Assembly (NCBI RefSeq): GCF_000739635.1
Contig: NZ_BATQ01000032.1
Coordinates: 1-48,311, forward strand
Source of the DNA: Verrucomicrobium sp. BvORR034
GTDB lineage: Bacteria > Verrucomicrobiota > Verrucomicrobiia > Verrucomicrobiales > Verrucomicrobiaceae
Reading direction: 5' to 3'
DNA length: 48,311 bases
Part shown: one piece after another, positions 1 to 9,889 of the stretch
Numbering within the stretch: the stretch's first letter is position 1
How the letters are laid out: each line of letters opens with the position of its first letter
The notes under the pieces: model-generated
Told to the model about the DNA's origin: nothing
Seen by the model: only the letters and a program-made list of their open reading frames with translations
The model's database searches: none
Translations under genes and position numbers: made by a program

Positions 1-2383
1 CGGTGCCCAGAGCCAGGGCGCAGCCGAAGTGGAGCCAGCTGACGAAGGTCTCCCGCTGATGCTGGGTGGGGAAGGTGCGCCGCAGCCACGCGACGAGCGG
101 GCGGTACGTGGAAGGGGGCGTGGAGCCAGGGGTGCTCCCCTGGGGTGGGTCTTCATCCTCATCCATCCACAAGGTGGGGAAGAAGACGCGCCAGAAGTGG
201 AGGTGCAGGGGGGACTTGCCGCCGGTGCGCTGGCCCCTGGAGAGCCTCTCTGCCAGCCAGAACTGGAAGGGGACGAGCAGGAGCAGGGCGGCGATGAAGA
301 GGGCCCAGGAACTGGAGGCGGTAAGCTGGGTCAGGGTGGCGTCATGGGTGGCCCTGTCCTCTCCACAGACGTCCATGTAGAGGGCCTGGAAGGCGAGCAG
401 GAAGGCGGCACTGAGCAGGACGCGGCCAAGGCCCTCCCAGGACTCCAGCAGGAGGGTGTGCTTCCTCACGGTGCCGGAGAAGTAGGTGCTCTGCCCCTGG
501 ATCCAGCCTTTCTGCACGGCTTCCAGGAGAGTGAGCTGGTCTGGCAGCGGCTGTTGGAGAAACCACTGCCGGGTGCGCAGGTAGGGGAAGGTGAAGCTGC
601 TGACGACGCCGCGGATCCAGCCGAGCTCCCCACGCAGACGCTGGATGTAGCGGCTGGCGACGGCGGAGTAGAGGCCGGAGATGGACCAGTAGGCCTGGAC
701 GCGCATGCCTTCGGCAATGATGCGGTAGTCGAACTGGCGGTCTTCCACCTGGGCAGGGGGGACTCTGGTCTGGTCCTCCTTCTCCAGCCCAAACTGAAAG
801 AGGCGGGCGGGATTGTGCCCCCGGTGGAGCAGCCAGGCGACGGCTGAACTGCCGGTGGCGATGGCGAAGGCCAGCCCACGCAGGATGCCTGAGGCGGACT
901 CGCTGAGGGAGAACTTGACCAGATTGGTGGTGGAGAGGACGAACAGAAAAAGGGAGGCGACGGTGATGCCGACTATGAAGAGGTGAAGGTGGTCCGCCCT
1001 CTTGCCCCAGCCGTTGCCGACGTCGGCGGTGAGATCCCGCAGCCGGGCAAAGGTGCCGAAGGGGGAGGTGGTGCAGCTCAAGGCGATCCCCACGGCGCGA
1101 TCGTGGGTGGTGGCGTTCTTGCTGCCGGTGAAGAGCTTCCGCAGGGCCTCCTCCCGCTGCGCGGCGGTGGTGGGTACGGTGGGGAGAAGATGCTGATAGG
1201 CGTGCAGGTTCCTGACCATCGCCTGAAGGAGGCGGTGGCCGTTCTCCTGCCAGCGGGGGTGGTGCTCGGGCAGGTGCGTAGCGGAGGGGAGATCGTCAGG
1301 CTGCGCGTCGTAGGGCTGAAGGAGACGGAGCGGCCGGTGGGGGAGGGTGAGGCCGTTGGCGCCGGTCTTTGCCCGGTCGATGGGGACGTGAAGCACGGGG
1401 CCGGTGTCTGCCCAGGCGATGATGCTGGGGATGGGCAGGAGGCCATCGGTCAGGCCGCGGCGTTTGGCCAGGGTGATGACGGCCGCACCGGGGTTCTGGA
1501 GGGAGGTGAGGTCTGCCGGGGTGGCGGTGTCATGCGTCTCATCGTAGATGGCGAGCAGGACGTCGCTGTAGGCGGCGATGTATTCACCGGCGGCGCGGTA
1601 GCGGATGTTGCGCCGGGTGAACCTGACGGGGGTGGTGGTACCTGCGGTGAGGTCCACGGCGGGATCGCCGGTCGGATTGTAGTCAGGGTCTGCGGAGACG
1701 TCTGGGTGCAGGGGCACGCAGAAGAGATCCCGCTCCGGGCAGAAGCCGTCCTGGCTCTTGATCAGCTCCAGCAGATGCTGGAGGCGGCGCTTGGGGGCGT
1801 CTGCAACGCCCAGGGGATTCTGATCGGGGGTGCAGCGGGAGAAGGAGCTGGCCTCGGCATAGATCTCCTCCGGAAAGGGCAGGGGGGCGCGCACGGTGAT
1901 GCGGGCTTCCGGGTGCCACTTCTTGTAGGCGAAGACGGCTTCCACCACGAGGGTGTCCACCCCCGGTGCCAGGGAGCTGAGCACGACGATGGGGGTGGTG
2001 CCCAGGCCGAGGGGCTGCCAGATGGCGTGGTAGGCCTCTGCGGTGTTCCCCTGGGCGTTCTCAAACTGGAGGAAGCGGCGGGAATGAGGATCCAACCGGC
2101 CGGTGAAGAGCAGCGGGGTGGGGGTGTGGAGCAGCCAGTCCAGCGTGGCAAACACGGCGTCCCGCACGGCCTGGATGGCTGGCAGAGGGGATGGGCCGGG
2201 GTGGGGGCTGCCTGGAGAGTACGTGGGAGGCCAGTGGACGTAGCCCGCGGGATCGTTGTTTCCTGTGACGCCGAGGATGAAAGCGGGAGTCAGAACTGCT
2301 TCATTAACAATGGCATGGGGGAAATTTGATGCCGTCGATTGCCGTGTGCCGGCAGCAACAGCAGTTGCAGTGGGGCTTGACAT
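1..2383 (-). CDS. SLOG-like domain membrane protein (partial, C-terminus off the left edge)
   Basis: The minus strand is open from an ATG at 2383 to position 1 (at least 794 codons), so only the C-terminus is missing. The N-terminus resembles SLOG/LOG-type Rossmann domains: a first strand ending G38-V-T-G41, a GVDTLVVE helix start near residues 138-145, a following VRAPLPFPEEIY segment, and GEYIAAYSDVLLAIYD near residues 265-280. Residues from about 460 on contain hydrophobic helices (about 465-483, 498-518, 652-670, 687-708), with a DYRIIAEGMRVQAYW segment between them. SLOG domains are known as nucleotide-ligand sensors or processors in bacterial conflict systems, often coupled to membrane-spanning effectors. 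That role here is inference. An in-frame ATG at 2410 is an alternative start, and neither has a clear ribosome-binding site. The gene diverges from the cell-wall cluster that begins at 2938. Confidence 0.72.
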   Translation of the reverse strand, partial: MSSPTATAVAAGTRQSTASNFPHAIVNEAVLTPAFILGVTGNNDPAGYVHWPPTYSPGSPHPGPSPLPAIQAVRDAVFATLDWLLHTPTPLLFTGRLDPHSRRFLQFENAQGNTAEAYHAIWQPLGLGTTPIVVLSSLAPGVDTLVVEAVFAYKKWHPEARITVRAPLPFPEEIYAEASSFSRCTPDQNPLGVADAPKRRLQHLLELIKSQDGFCPERDLFCVPLHPDVSADPDYNPTGDPAVDLTAGTTTPVRFTRRNIRYRAAGEYIAAYSDVLLAIYDETHDTATPADLTSLQNPGAAVITLAKRRGLTDGLLPIPSIIAWADTGPVLHVPIDRAKTGANGLTLPHRPLRLLQPYDAQPDDLPSATHLPEHHPRWQENGHRLLQAMVRNLHAYQHLLPTVPTTAAQREEALRKLFTGSKNATTHDRAVGIALSCTTSPFGTFARLRDLTADVGNGWGKRADHLHLFIVGITVASLFLFVLSTTNLVKFSLSESASGILRGLAFAIATGSSAVAWLLHRGHNPARLFQFGLEKEDQTRVPPAQVEDRQFDYRIIAEGMRVQAYWSISGLYSAVASRYIQRLRGELGWIRGVVSSFTFPYLRTRQWFLQQPLPDQLTLLEAVQKGWIQGQSTYFSGTVRKHTLLLESWEGLGRVLLSAAFLLAFQALYMDVCGEDRATHDATLTQLTASSSWALFIAALLLLVPFQFWLAERLSRGQRTGGKSPLHLHFWRVFFPTLWMDEDEDPPQGSTPGSTPPSTYRPLVAWLRRTFPTQHQRETFVSWLHFGCALALGT

Positions 2384-2410
2384 GGAGAGGTGTTTTTCCA
2401 CGCACGACAT

Positions 2411-2937
2411 GTGCCATGCGATCTTTCTTTTAGACTACTACTACGTTGAGTCATTGTATGTCCATCTGGCAATATGCTGTTGGGTGAATATTTTGATATA
2501 TTTGCCGGAGATTGCTCATGCGGTCCCCGTTGGGACGGTTGGGATAGTCCGATGGACGATATCTCATCCCTTGAGTGCTGGCTGTTTCGGAGGGGATCGA
2601 GCATCGTTCATCCCAATACGAAGCGGGATGCCCGCAGAGGGGGCGAAGGCGCTGCCTGCCTCATTCTTAAAGGCTTGCGCGTGCCTGGCCTGTGCACTTT
2701 CAACCATCACTGTGCCTGGGCGGGCCGGTTCACGGGCCGGTGTGGTATCGAACCGAAGCAGTAGTCCGACTTATGCCATGGCGGGTGAAGGCGGAGGGGG
2801 CGGTGACAACAAAGTAGTATGTAAATATGTTGATATGTTGATAAGTCCGCTGGTGAATCGAAGACGGCTTGGTTTGTCAGCAACTTGATGGAGAAATGGA
2901 CTTGACAATGGTCTGGTGTAAAACTTGTTGGAGGGAG
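2411..2937. other. Divergent intergenic region upstream of the cell-wall cluster
   Basis: This 527-base gap separates two divergent genes and should hold both promoters. It is less G+C-rich than its flanks. A TTGACA hexamer lies at 2902-2907, but no good -10 box follows at normal spacing. A short tandem repeat (TATGTTGA twice) lies near 2825-2842. The open frames here have no recognisable product, and I see no gene in it. Confidence 0.5.
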
Positions 2938-5900
2938 ATGAGTGGCATGCTTTCGACCCTCTATTTCGCCCTGCCAGTGGTGGTTGTGGTTGTGCTCTCT
3001 ATTGTCGCGATGGTGTTCAGGATGAGGAGCGGGCTGATAGTGTTGCTGTTGTCCGCGGCGGTGATGGTGACGGGGCTTTGTTTCGCCGGGATGTGGCAAC
3101 GCGCGACGAACGACCATGCGCGCTGGGAGTGGAAGCTGACCGGCTTCCAAACCAGTGTGAGTGCGGTGCCCTGGGATGAAGGGAAGAACAGGAAGGGGGC
3201 GGGAGGCGAGAAGGCGGATCGCTTTGCGTTGCTGCCCTGGAGACTGCTGAACTCCGCATCCGGTGGGCTGGAGATCGGAGTTCAAGGCGGTGATGGAAGA
3301 CTTCTGGCGCGCCGTGCGGTGGTCGATCCTGGTGAAGGGGTGCTGTTTGTGGACTTCTCGAAGGCGGAGGTACCAGGAAATGACGGTGAGGTGCGGTTTC
3401 CGGTGGAAAGAGGAGCGAAGGTGGTCCTGCGGTCCACCGGCGTCATTGATTGTGAACTGACCTATGACGACAACGAATACCGGTGGACGCGGAAGGTTCT
3501 GAACAACAAAGGATTGTCCCAGCTTTTGGACAGCGTGAGCGTGCCGGCTTTTCCCAAGGCGGTGCGATTGGGTGAGGATGCGGTGTTTTGGACCACGCGA
3601 AAGGGCACGCAGGTCTACGTCCTCCGTACGGGTGTGGGCGGTCTGGAGCTGGATGGAACGGTGAAGGAGCCGACTGCGGTATGGACGGCTCCTGAGCAGT
3701 CCTCCTCAATGCTGCGGGTGTGGACGACACGCGAACGCAATGGGGAGACTCGTCTGGTGAGCCTGGCAGAGTTCAGCGTGGGGATCAAAGATGGCGGGTT
3801 GAAGGGGAAGCTGACGGGAGGGGCGGCCTCCAAGCGGGAGCAGACGGTGCGCATCCCGGAGCAGTTCATGATGCAGGGAGGCCTGGAGCACTTTCTGGTG
3901 AGTGGCTGGGTCTATGATCATGAAGGGGAGCGGGTTCCGGAGTCAACGGCCGTGAGGGCTGGGGATGACCTCTGGAGCGGGATCTATGGGGAGGGTCAGG
4001 AGGGGTTGTTGGGGAACAAGGGGCAGGTCCGTATTCTGCCCAATGACCGGCCGAGGATGCAGGTGGCGGTGACGTTTGACGACGGTCCGCACCCCACGAA
4101 CACGCCCAAGGTGCTGGAGGCGCTACGGCGGCATGGGGCGGTGGCGACGTTTTTCATCCTGGACAGCCGGAAGAGTTTTGCCAGCCCGGCAGATTACGCG
4201 AAGATGGTGCGGCGCATCGTGGCAGAGGGGCACGAGCTGGGCAATCACACGCGGACTCACAGCGTCGGCAACTGGACGGATGTGGAGGTGAACGAGTTGC
4301 AACGGATCCTGGTGGAGGATTGCAAGGTGCCGCGGCCCAGCTTGTTTCGTAACCCGGGTGGAGCGATGCCAATGCGACATGGGCATGGGGCAAGGCTTTT
4401 CGACAGACTGGGGCTCCCGGCGATCTTTTGGACGGTGGATTCTGGGGATTCCACCAAGGGGATCGACCAAAGCGTGACGGCGTTGACGGAGCGGGTGCTC
4501 AATGGGACAGACGGGACCTCGGGACGGCTGCAGGATGGCGCGATCATCCTGCTGCATGACATTCAAAATCATACGGTGGCCGCAGTGGATGCCATCCTCA
4601 CGGGGTTGAGAAACCGGAATGTGGAGTTTTTCACCGTGTCTGAGCTGCGGAGGTTGCAGCTCGGGTCGCAGCTGGCAGGGCTGAGGGTGGCGGAGCTGCC
4701 CAGAGCGGGCACAGAGCGTTATGCTTCATACCTGACACTGGGTGGATTGCCTGCGAGATATGAGCATCCTGAGCAGCCATGGCGGTTGATGATGGGGGCT
4801 CCTGAGGGCGGGCGGCGTGTGAGATTGGAAGGCGGGGCGGATTTTGCCATGGACTTGCCGGGGCAGGTGGATCTGACGCCCGCTGGTGAGATGAAGGATG
4901 GAGAGCGGATGCTGCTGGAGGTGGGGCGGTATGGAGCGGATAACAGGGGGGCTGCCACGATATTGGGGGCCGGAATACTGCTGGGCCTGCTGTTGTGGAG
5001 TACTCCTGACCGGGTGTGGCCCCATGGGGGCGTCTTGCTGGCTTTGCTATCCGTTCTGGCGCTGACGCGGGTGCTTCTGGGATGGAGTGCGGACTGGGTG
5101 TTCCCGAGCGATGAGGCGGTGCACGTGCGCTCAAGCTGGGCCATTGGCGTGCCGGTGCTCTTCTGGGTGGTGGTCTGGGCGCGTGGTTTTGTATCCTGGC
5201 TGCTGAAGCCTCTCAACTGGCAGGGGCTGTATCTGCGGGTGAAGCAGGGAGGACCGCATGGGCCGGAGGTTCGGGAGTCGGCGGTGCTCACGGTGGTGAT
5301 GGTGCTGGCGGCGGTGCTCACGTTGGGGGCTGCGGTCATGGGAGGGTGGACGGGGGCCTGGGGGGTGGAGCACGATTGGAAGATCCAGGCTGCGGTGGGC
5401 GTCGCCGGTGGGGGGGTGGGATTCCTGGGGGGCTATTTGCCAGGCAGGCTGTTGAAGTGGATCAAGCAGGAGGCCGTTCTGGGGGCTCTGTTGCTTGTGA
5501 TTCTTGGTCTGGGGCTGCTGGTGTGGAAACTGGGTGATGGATGGGGTGGGCTGGTGAAGACCGGCGGCTGGGCGGCCCTGGGCGGGCTTGCTCTATATTG
5601 CACGAAGGCTGCCTTTGGCGGGGCCCGGGCAGGCGGGGCCTGGGCGGACGGAGCCCGGGCTGGCGGGGTGATCTTCATCACGGGGATTCTGGTGCTGTTG
5701 GTGTTGGGCCCCGGGGTTCTACCGGGCGGGGAACGAATCGCCCTCGGCGTCGGCAACATTCAGAAGTCGGCGATCTATTTCCTCGCCCTGCCTCTGCTGG
5801 CGGGCTGGCTGGTGGCGGGATTTGGCCGGAGGTGGCAGCTGAAGCAGCAGTATGAGGAGCAGTCCTGGATGGTGTGGCGCTGGGTCATCCTTGTCTTCGG

Positions 5901-6939
5901 CGCGGTTGCCGGTCTGCACGCCGCGATATACGGCCTGGTGGTAAAGGATCTCGGTGCGGTGCTGATCCTGGCGCCTGTGGGGTTGGTGCTGCTGAGTTAC
6001 GTCGCGGGACGGGTGCCCGGATGGCTGGCGAGACTGGTGTTCTGGCTGTTGCTGCCGTTGACGGTCGGATGGTTCGGCATGCTGGGGTACAACTGCCTGG
6101 AGCGGGCATTCCGTGAGGATCTGGACGGGGTGGTGGAAAGCGCTGTCAGACTGAACTACTGGATGATTCTGGCCGCTTTGGCGTTGGGCGTGCTGGCCTT
6201 AGCCCCAAGGGTGATTGTCTTGTGGAAGGGGTGGGGCGTGGTGCTGGCGGTTTTGGCCATGGTGTTGATCCCCTATGTCTCCAGCTTGATGGCGGAGGGG
6301 CCGTTGAGATCTGATCACCTGCTGCCGGCGACGGCGTGGGCCGCAGAGAATGGCCGGGGGGCGGAGGAGGCTGATGGTGAGCTGCGGAAAGACGAGCTGG
6401 GGTGGCGCAAAAAATTCCTGCGGCTGCGGTCGCATGACCGGGAGTTCGTGGCGAGCCAGCCGGACGTGAAGGCGGTGGAGATCTTCCAGGAACTGGAGAT
6501 GGTGGAGATCTACGGGAGGTCTGGCTGGGGGGGAGATGGGTTGTTGAGCGTGCCGATCCGGCAGGGGGCGCGGGCGAATCTGCTGTGTGATTACGCGCCA
6601 TCTGTGTTTTTGAAGTCGCAGCTGGGCATCCAGGGCACGCTGGCGGTGGTGGCGCTGTACGCGATGTTTCCGCTGGTGGCCTGTTTGTACTGGCGTCCTG
6701 AGGGGGGAAGCTCGGTGTTGGTGGTGATGTCTGAGGTGGCGGGCAAGGCTGCCGCGTGGGCGATGGGACTGCTCTCGCTCTACATGATTGCCAGCAACTT
6801 CGGTCTCCTGCCCCTGACGGGCAAGAACATGATCATGCTGGGATTGAACAGCTATTCTGACCTGCTGGAGGCGGGTGGGCTGGCCGTGCTGATGGGATGG
6901 TGGGGCCAGGGACTGAACTCAAATGGGGGTGACTCATGA
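2938..6939 (+). CDS. Polysaccharide deacetylase (NodB) fused to a SEDS (FtsW/RodA-like) membrane domain
   Basis: This 1,333-residue protein has three parts. Residues 1-55 form two hydrophobic helices, followed by an unassigned beta-rich region to about 370. A NodB deacetylase domain follows: TFDDG with the Asp pair at 381-382, HELGNHTRTH with zinc-ligand histidines 437 and 441, RNPGG, and ILLHD. The D-H-H metal triad is intact. From about residue 680 it has at least ten hydrophobic segments, including KDLGAVLIL and, near the C-terminus, NFGLLPLTGKNMIMLGLNSY, which parallels the last conserved SEDS loop. SEDS proteins polymerise glycan strands with a class B PBP, and exactly such a PBP starts at the next gene with a 4-base overlap. 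NodB enzymes de-N-acetylate peptidoglycan or other glycans. The start was set at ATG 2938 just behind GGAGGGAG; ATG 2947 has better spacing. Deacetylase identity is strong. SEDS assignment is good but divergent. Confidence 0.85.
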   Translation: MSGMLSTLYFALPVVVVVVLSIVAMVFRMRSGLIVLLLSAAVMVTGLCFAGMWQRATNDHARWEWKLTGFQTSVSAVPWDEGKNRKGAGGEKADRFALLPWRLLNSASGGLEIGVQGGDGRLLARRAVVDPGEGVLFVDFSKAEVPGNDGEVRFPVERGAKVVLRSTGVIDCELTYDDNEYRWTRKVLNNKGLSQLLDSVSVPAFPKAVRLGEDAVFWTTRKGTQVYVLRTGVGGLELDGTVKEPTAVWTAPEQSSSMLRVWTTRERNGETRLVSLAEFSVGIKDGGLKGKLTGGAASKREQTVRIPEQFMMQGGLEHFLVSGWVYDHEGERVPESTAVRAGDDLWSGIYGEGQEGLLGNKGQVRILPNDRPRMQVAVTFDDGPHPTNTPKVLEALRRHGAVATFFILDSRKSFASPADYAKMVRRIVAEGHELGNHTRTHSVGNWTDVEVNELQRILVEDCKVPRPSLFRNPGGAMPMRHGHGARLFDRLGLPAIFWTVDSGDSTKGIDQSVTALTERVLNGTDGTSGRLQDGAIILLHDIQNHTVAAVDAILTGLRNRNVEFFTVSELRRLQLGSQLAGLRVAELPRAGTERYASYLTLGGLPARYEHPEQPWRLMMGAPEGGRRVRLEGGADFAMDLPGQVDLTPAGEMKDGERMLLEVGRYGADNRGAATILGAGILLGLLLWSTPDRVWPHGGVLLALLSVLALTRVLLGWSADWVFPSDEAVHVRSSWAIGVPVLFWVVVWARGFVSWLLKPLNWQGLYLRVKQGGPHGPEVRESAVLTVVMVLAAVLTLGAAVMGGWTGAWGVEHDWKIQAAVGVAGGGVGFLGGYLPGRLLKWIKQEAVLGALLLVILGLGLLVWKLGDGWGGLVKTGGWAALGGLALYCTKAAFGGARAGGAWADGARAGGVIFITGILVLLVLGPGVLPGGERIALGVGNIQKSAIYFLALPLLAGWLVAGFGRRWQLKQQYEEQSWMVWRWVILVFGAVAGLHAAIYGLVVKDLGAVLILAPVGLVLLSYVAGRVPGWLARLVFWLLLPLTVGWFGMLGYNCLERAFREDLDGVVESAVRLNYWMILAALALGVLALAPRVIVLWKGWGVVLAVLAMVLIPYVSSLMAEGPLRSDHLLPATAWAAENGRGAEEADGELRKDELGWRKKFLRLRSHDREFVASQPDVKAVEIFQELEMVEIYGRSGWGGDGLLSVPIRQGARANLLCDYAPSVFLKSQLGIQGTLAVVALYAMFPLVACLYWRPEGGSSVLVVMSEVAGKAAAWAMGLLSLYMIASNFGLLPLTGKNMIMLGLNSYSDLLEAGGLAVLMGWWGQGLNSNGGDS

Positions 6940-9863
6940 GGTGGACGAGGAAACTACGCGAGGTGGTCAGGCCGGTCAGGAGAGGGCTGGAGGCCTGGGC
7001 GCGAAGCTCGACGTCCTTCCGGCTGGATGGGGTGCGTGGCGATGGCTGGATCACCCGGACGGTGACGATCTGCCTGGCCCTGACGGGAGCGCTGGCGGTG
7101 GGCTGGGTGGTTTACAAGGCGGACAACCTGGAAAGACCGACCCATATCGATCACGACTTCTATGCCCAGACGGTGGAGCAGATGCTGAAGGACGGAGTTT
7201 TGACGTCCGACCTGAAACCGTGGTTGGAGATCAGCAAGAAGGCGCAGCAGGAAATCGCTGCGGGCTTTCCCGGCTTCTCCGAATGGCTCACCCGGCAGAA
7301 GCCCGAGATGCTGCGCAAACCCAAGGATTACCAGCGTCTGAGCTATCTGATGGAAGAGCATGAGGACAGCTTGGTGGAGGCTGTGGAAAGGTTGCGCAGC
7401 AGCAGCCGGTTGAGCGGTTTTGTGCGGCACAGTCCGCTGCTGCAGGAGCTGGAGAAAATGCACCGCAGCTATCTGACCTGGCATGTCGCCCGGAGTACTG
7501 CCGGGATCGGGGTCAAAAGAGCTGCGGCAGAGGCGACGGATGCGGTGGAAGGGGATGAGGCGGATGGATGGCGTGAGGGTGTGCTGAAGAGTCAAACCAC
7601 GTTTGAACTGAATGGTTCGCGCTATGTGGCCAGGCGGGGAGTGCACCGGCAGGAGACTGCGTACCACCAGAAGTTTTCCTGGAGAGGGGAGCTGATGTTC
7701 CTGGACCAGTTCAAGCGCCTGGAGGAGCAGCGCCGCCAGGGCAAGGATCCGGTGCTGACGCTGGGCTCGCAGGTCCGGATCGGGTACGTGGGGAAGCACG
7801 AGTCTTTCTGCCAGACGGTGATGCCGCAGAGCAGCAAGCCTGCTGTGGTGACGGCGCTGAACCGCAGTCTTGAGGATGGGCGGTTCGATCTTCAGGCGCG
7901 TACAGCCGTGCCGGTCATCATGTTGCGGGAGAATGGCAGGGATGTGTGCCACCTCTACGTCCTGAAGACGGGCTCGGGTCAGGAGCTGCGCCTGATCAAT
8001 CTGGCGAATACTAATAACGTGCGTCTCGATCCGGGAACGGATTGGGAGAGGATTGCAGGAACCAACCCCTTGGAGTACCGGTTGAGGGAGGGCCCGAGGG
8101 GGACGATTCACTACCGGCAGGGGGGGCGTAACTCAGACCGGGAGAGGTTGATGGTCACGCTGTTGGACGCCGGGCAGGCCGCGGCCACCCCCTATGTGGC
8201 GCCAGGCGGCCGTCGCGAGGAGGATGATCTGATCGGGTTCTTCCACTACCACAACGGTGGGCCGCAGCGGAGGGGGCGTGGGGTGGAGGACAGGATGCCT
8301 GGAGCGGAGTATGTGGCCAAGCTGGATGAGGCGATCGACTCTGCCATGGGCTCGATCGCGGAGGAGCACAGCCTCCGGGACAAGTCCTACATGTGCACGC
8401 TGGACCGTACATTGCAGGTGCAGATGCAGACGTCGGTGACTCGGCGGCAGGGAGAGCATCGGGGGACGGTGGAGCGGGAGTACGGGGTGACGATCATGAA
8501 CGAGCATGGTGAGCTGCTGGCTCTGGGATCTGCCGTGCGCGGGATGAAAGCGGGGCTGAATCCCAAGAGTGACCGGGCCATGAATGTAAATTTCCGGCAT
8601 CATCCGGTGGGCAGTGCGGCGAAGCCGATGTTTGCCGCGGCTGCGGCAGCCGTGGCACCAAGCTTGCTGAATCTGGAGATCGATGGAAAGGGAGCCGAGG
8701 ACTTGGGAAATAACAGTCGCTCGACGAGTGACGACCGCCTTCGCCTCTCCGCAGTGGGGCGGCAGGTGCGGTGGCTCAAGCCGTTCCACGACTGGACCTA
8801 TGGCACGGCGGACCAGACGGCACTGGCCTTTGCCAAGTCCTCGAACCTCTGGTTCATCAACCAGGCGCTGCTGGCGGTGGCGCTGACGGGAGACAAGGGG
8901 CAGCAGATGACGGCGTGGCAGTTGCGCCCCGGCGGAGGGCAGGGCTTCCGCCTGAACGGAGAGCCCTTTGGGCCGGTGGAAGTGCCGTTGATGGAGGGCA
9001 GGGATGAGGTGGCCAAGTTCCCCAAGGGCATCTCAGACACTGGCTTTGCCACGCATCTGGCGGCGCTCTTTGGCACGCCTCTGGCTCCGCCGGCGGAGGG
9101 GGATTTCAGTGTCTATGATGCGGAGAGGACTTATGCGGAGCTTTGCAGGGAGCTTCCCGCCGCAGTGCAATGGTTGGGGCGGCACCGGTGTGCCCCTCAG
9201 TACAGCCAGCAGTACCTGGTGTCATCGGACATCGATCTTCGGAACGACTTTGTCAGCATGATCGTGGGCGGGGGCAGATTGGGGGAGTGGACGAATGTGG
9301 CGCTGGCGCAGAACTTTGCCCGGTTGGTGACGGGACGGCAGGTGCAGGCCACCTTGTTGCGGGCCCGGCCGGAGGCGGGAAGTCCGCTCCAGATGCCGGC
9401 ACGGGCCGCCCCGCTGGCCCTGCCGGAGCTGACGGTGGCAAGGATGCGCGACCTGTTGCGCAAGCCCATCACGGGAACGGAGTCGGTTGCGGGCACGGCG
9501 TCCGTGGTGGGAACGGCGATGCAGAAGTACCCGAACCTTGAGGCGTTTGGCAAGACGGGCACCTATCTGCTGCGAGACTACGACACGGGGCACTACCGGA
9601 TGTTTGTGTGTTACCTGAAACCCAAGGCGGGGGCCTGGGATGGCCCGGGGCTGTCTCTGGTGGTCTCCGTCAATGGCGATGAGACGGTGAGCCACGGCGA
9701 TGGCGAGGCGCTGGAACTCTTCGTCAAAGATGTGCTGCCGGTCGCGGCCACCTGGCTGGGATACTATGTGCAGATGCAGACGGCCGGCGCGGTGCCGCCT
9801 GCGGCGGGAACGGCGGAATCAGACGGGGCGAAACGGACGGGCAAGGAGAAACAAGGAAGATAG
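6936..9863 (+). CDS. Class B penicillin-binding protein-like transpeptidase
   Basis: The protein has 975 residues. A single TM helix lies near residues 30-50, followed by a long extracytoplasmic part. The penicillin-binding transpeptidase signature is complete: SxxK as S560-A-A-K, SxN as S635-S-N637, and K873-T-G. The N-terminal half shows no glycosyltransferase motifs that I recognise, so class B is the best fit. It would cross-link stem peptides in the periplasm, probably with the SEDS domain encoded just upstream. The start ATG overlaps the upstream stop (ATGA), which suggests translational coupling and a 1:1 complex. It is longer than usual class B PBPs (about 550-700 residues), and the extra length is in an unassigned region before the SxxK box. 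Confidence 0.9.
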   Translation: MRWTRKLREVVRPVRRGLEAWARSSTSFRLDGVRGDGWITRTVTICLALTGALAVGWVVYKADNLERPTHIDHDFYAQTVEQMLKDGVLTSDLKPWLEISKKAQQEIAAGFPGFSEWLTRQKPEMLRKPKDYQRLSYLMEEHEDSLVEAVERLRSSSRLSGFVRHSPLLQELEKMHRSYLTWHVARSTAGIGVKRAAAEATDAVEGDEADGWREGVLKSQTTFELNGSRYVARRGVHRQETAYHQKFSWRGELMFLDQFKRLEEQRRQGKDPVLTLGSQVRIGYVGKHESFCQTVMPQSSKPAVVTALNRSLEDGRFDLQARTAVPVIMLRENGRDVCHLYVLKTGSGQELRLINLANTNNVRLDPGTDWERIAGTNPLEYRLREGPRGTIHYRQGGRNSDRERLMVTLLDAGQAAATPYVAPGGRREEDDLIGFFHYHNGGPQRRGRGVEDRMPGAEYVAKLDEAIDSAMGSIAEEHSLRDKSYMCTLDRTLQVQMQTSVTRRQGEHRGTVEREYGVTIMNEHGELLALGSAVRGMKAGLNPKSDRAMNVNFRHHPVGSAAKPMFAAAAAAVAPSLLNLEIDGKGAEDLGNNSRSTSDDRLRLSAVGRQVRWLKPFHDWTYGTADQTALAFAKSSNLWFINQALLAVALTGDKGQQMTAWQLRPGGGQGFRLNGEPFGPVEVPLMEGRDEVAKFPKGISDTGFATHLAALFGTPLAPPAEGDFSVYDAERTYAELCRELPAAVQWLGRHRCAPQYSQQYLVSSDIDLRNDFVSMIVGGGRLGEWTNVALAQNFARLVTGRQVQATLLRARPEAGSPLQMPARAAPLALPELTVARMRDLLRKPITGTESVAGTASVVGTAMQKYPNLEAFGKTGTYLLRDYDTGHYRMFVCYLKPKAGAWDGPGLSLVVSVNGDETVSHGDGEALELFVKDVLPVAATWLGYYVQMQTAGAVPPAAGTAESDGAKRTGKEKQGR

Positions 9864-9889
9864 ATTCTAAGAGCAACAACGGGGACGAT

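Noticed and set aside
29-847. Plus-strand 272-codon open frame
   Set aside because: It is the antisense shadow of the SLOG-like membrane protein; its translation is Gly/Glu/Val-rich low complexity, while the minus frame has TM helices and motifs.
983-2329. Plus-strand 448-codon open frame
   Set aside because: Same reason: Gly/Val-rich antisense shadow of the minus-strand gene.
2902-2930. Sigma-70 promoter starting from TTGACA at 2902
   Set aside because: No -10 hexamer at 16-18 bases; the only TA-rich candidate is 11 bases downstream.
6954-8111. Minus-strand 385-codon open frame opposite the PBP gene
   Set aside because: His/Arg/Leu-rich shadow; the plus strand has the full PBP motif set.
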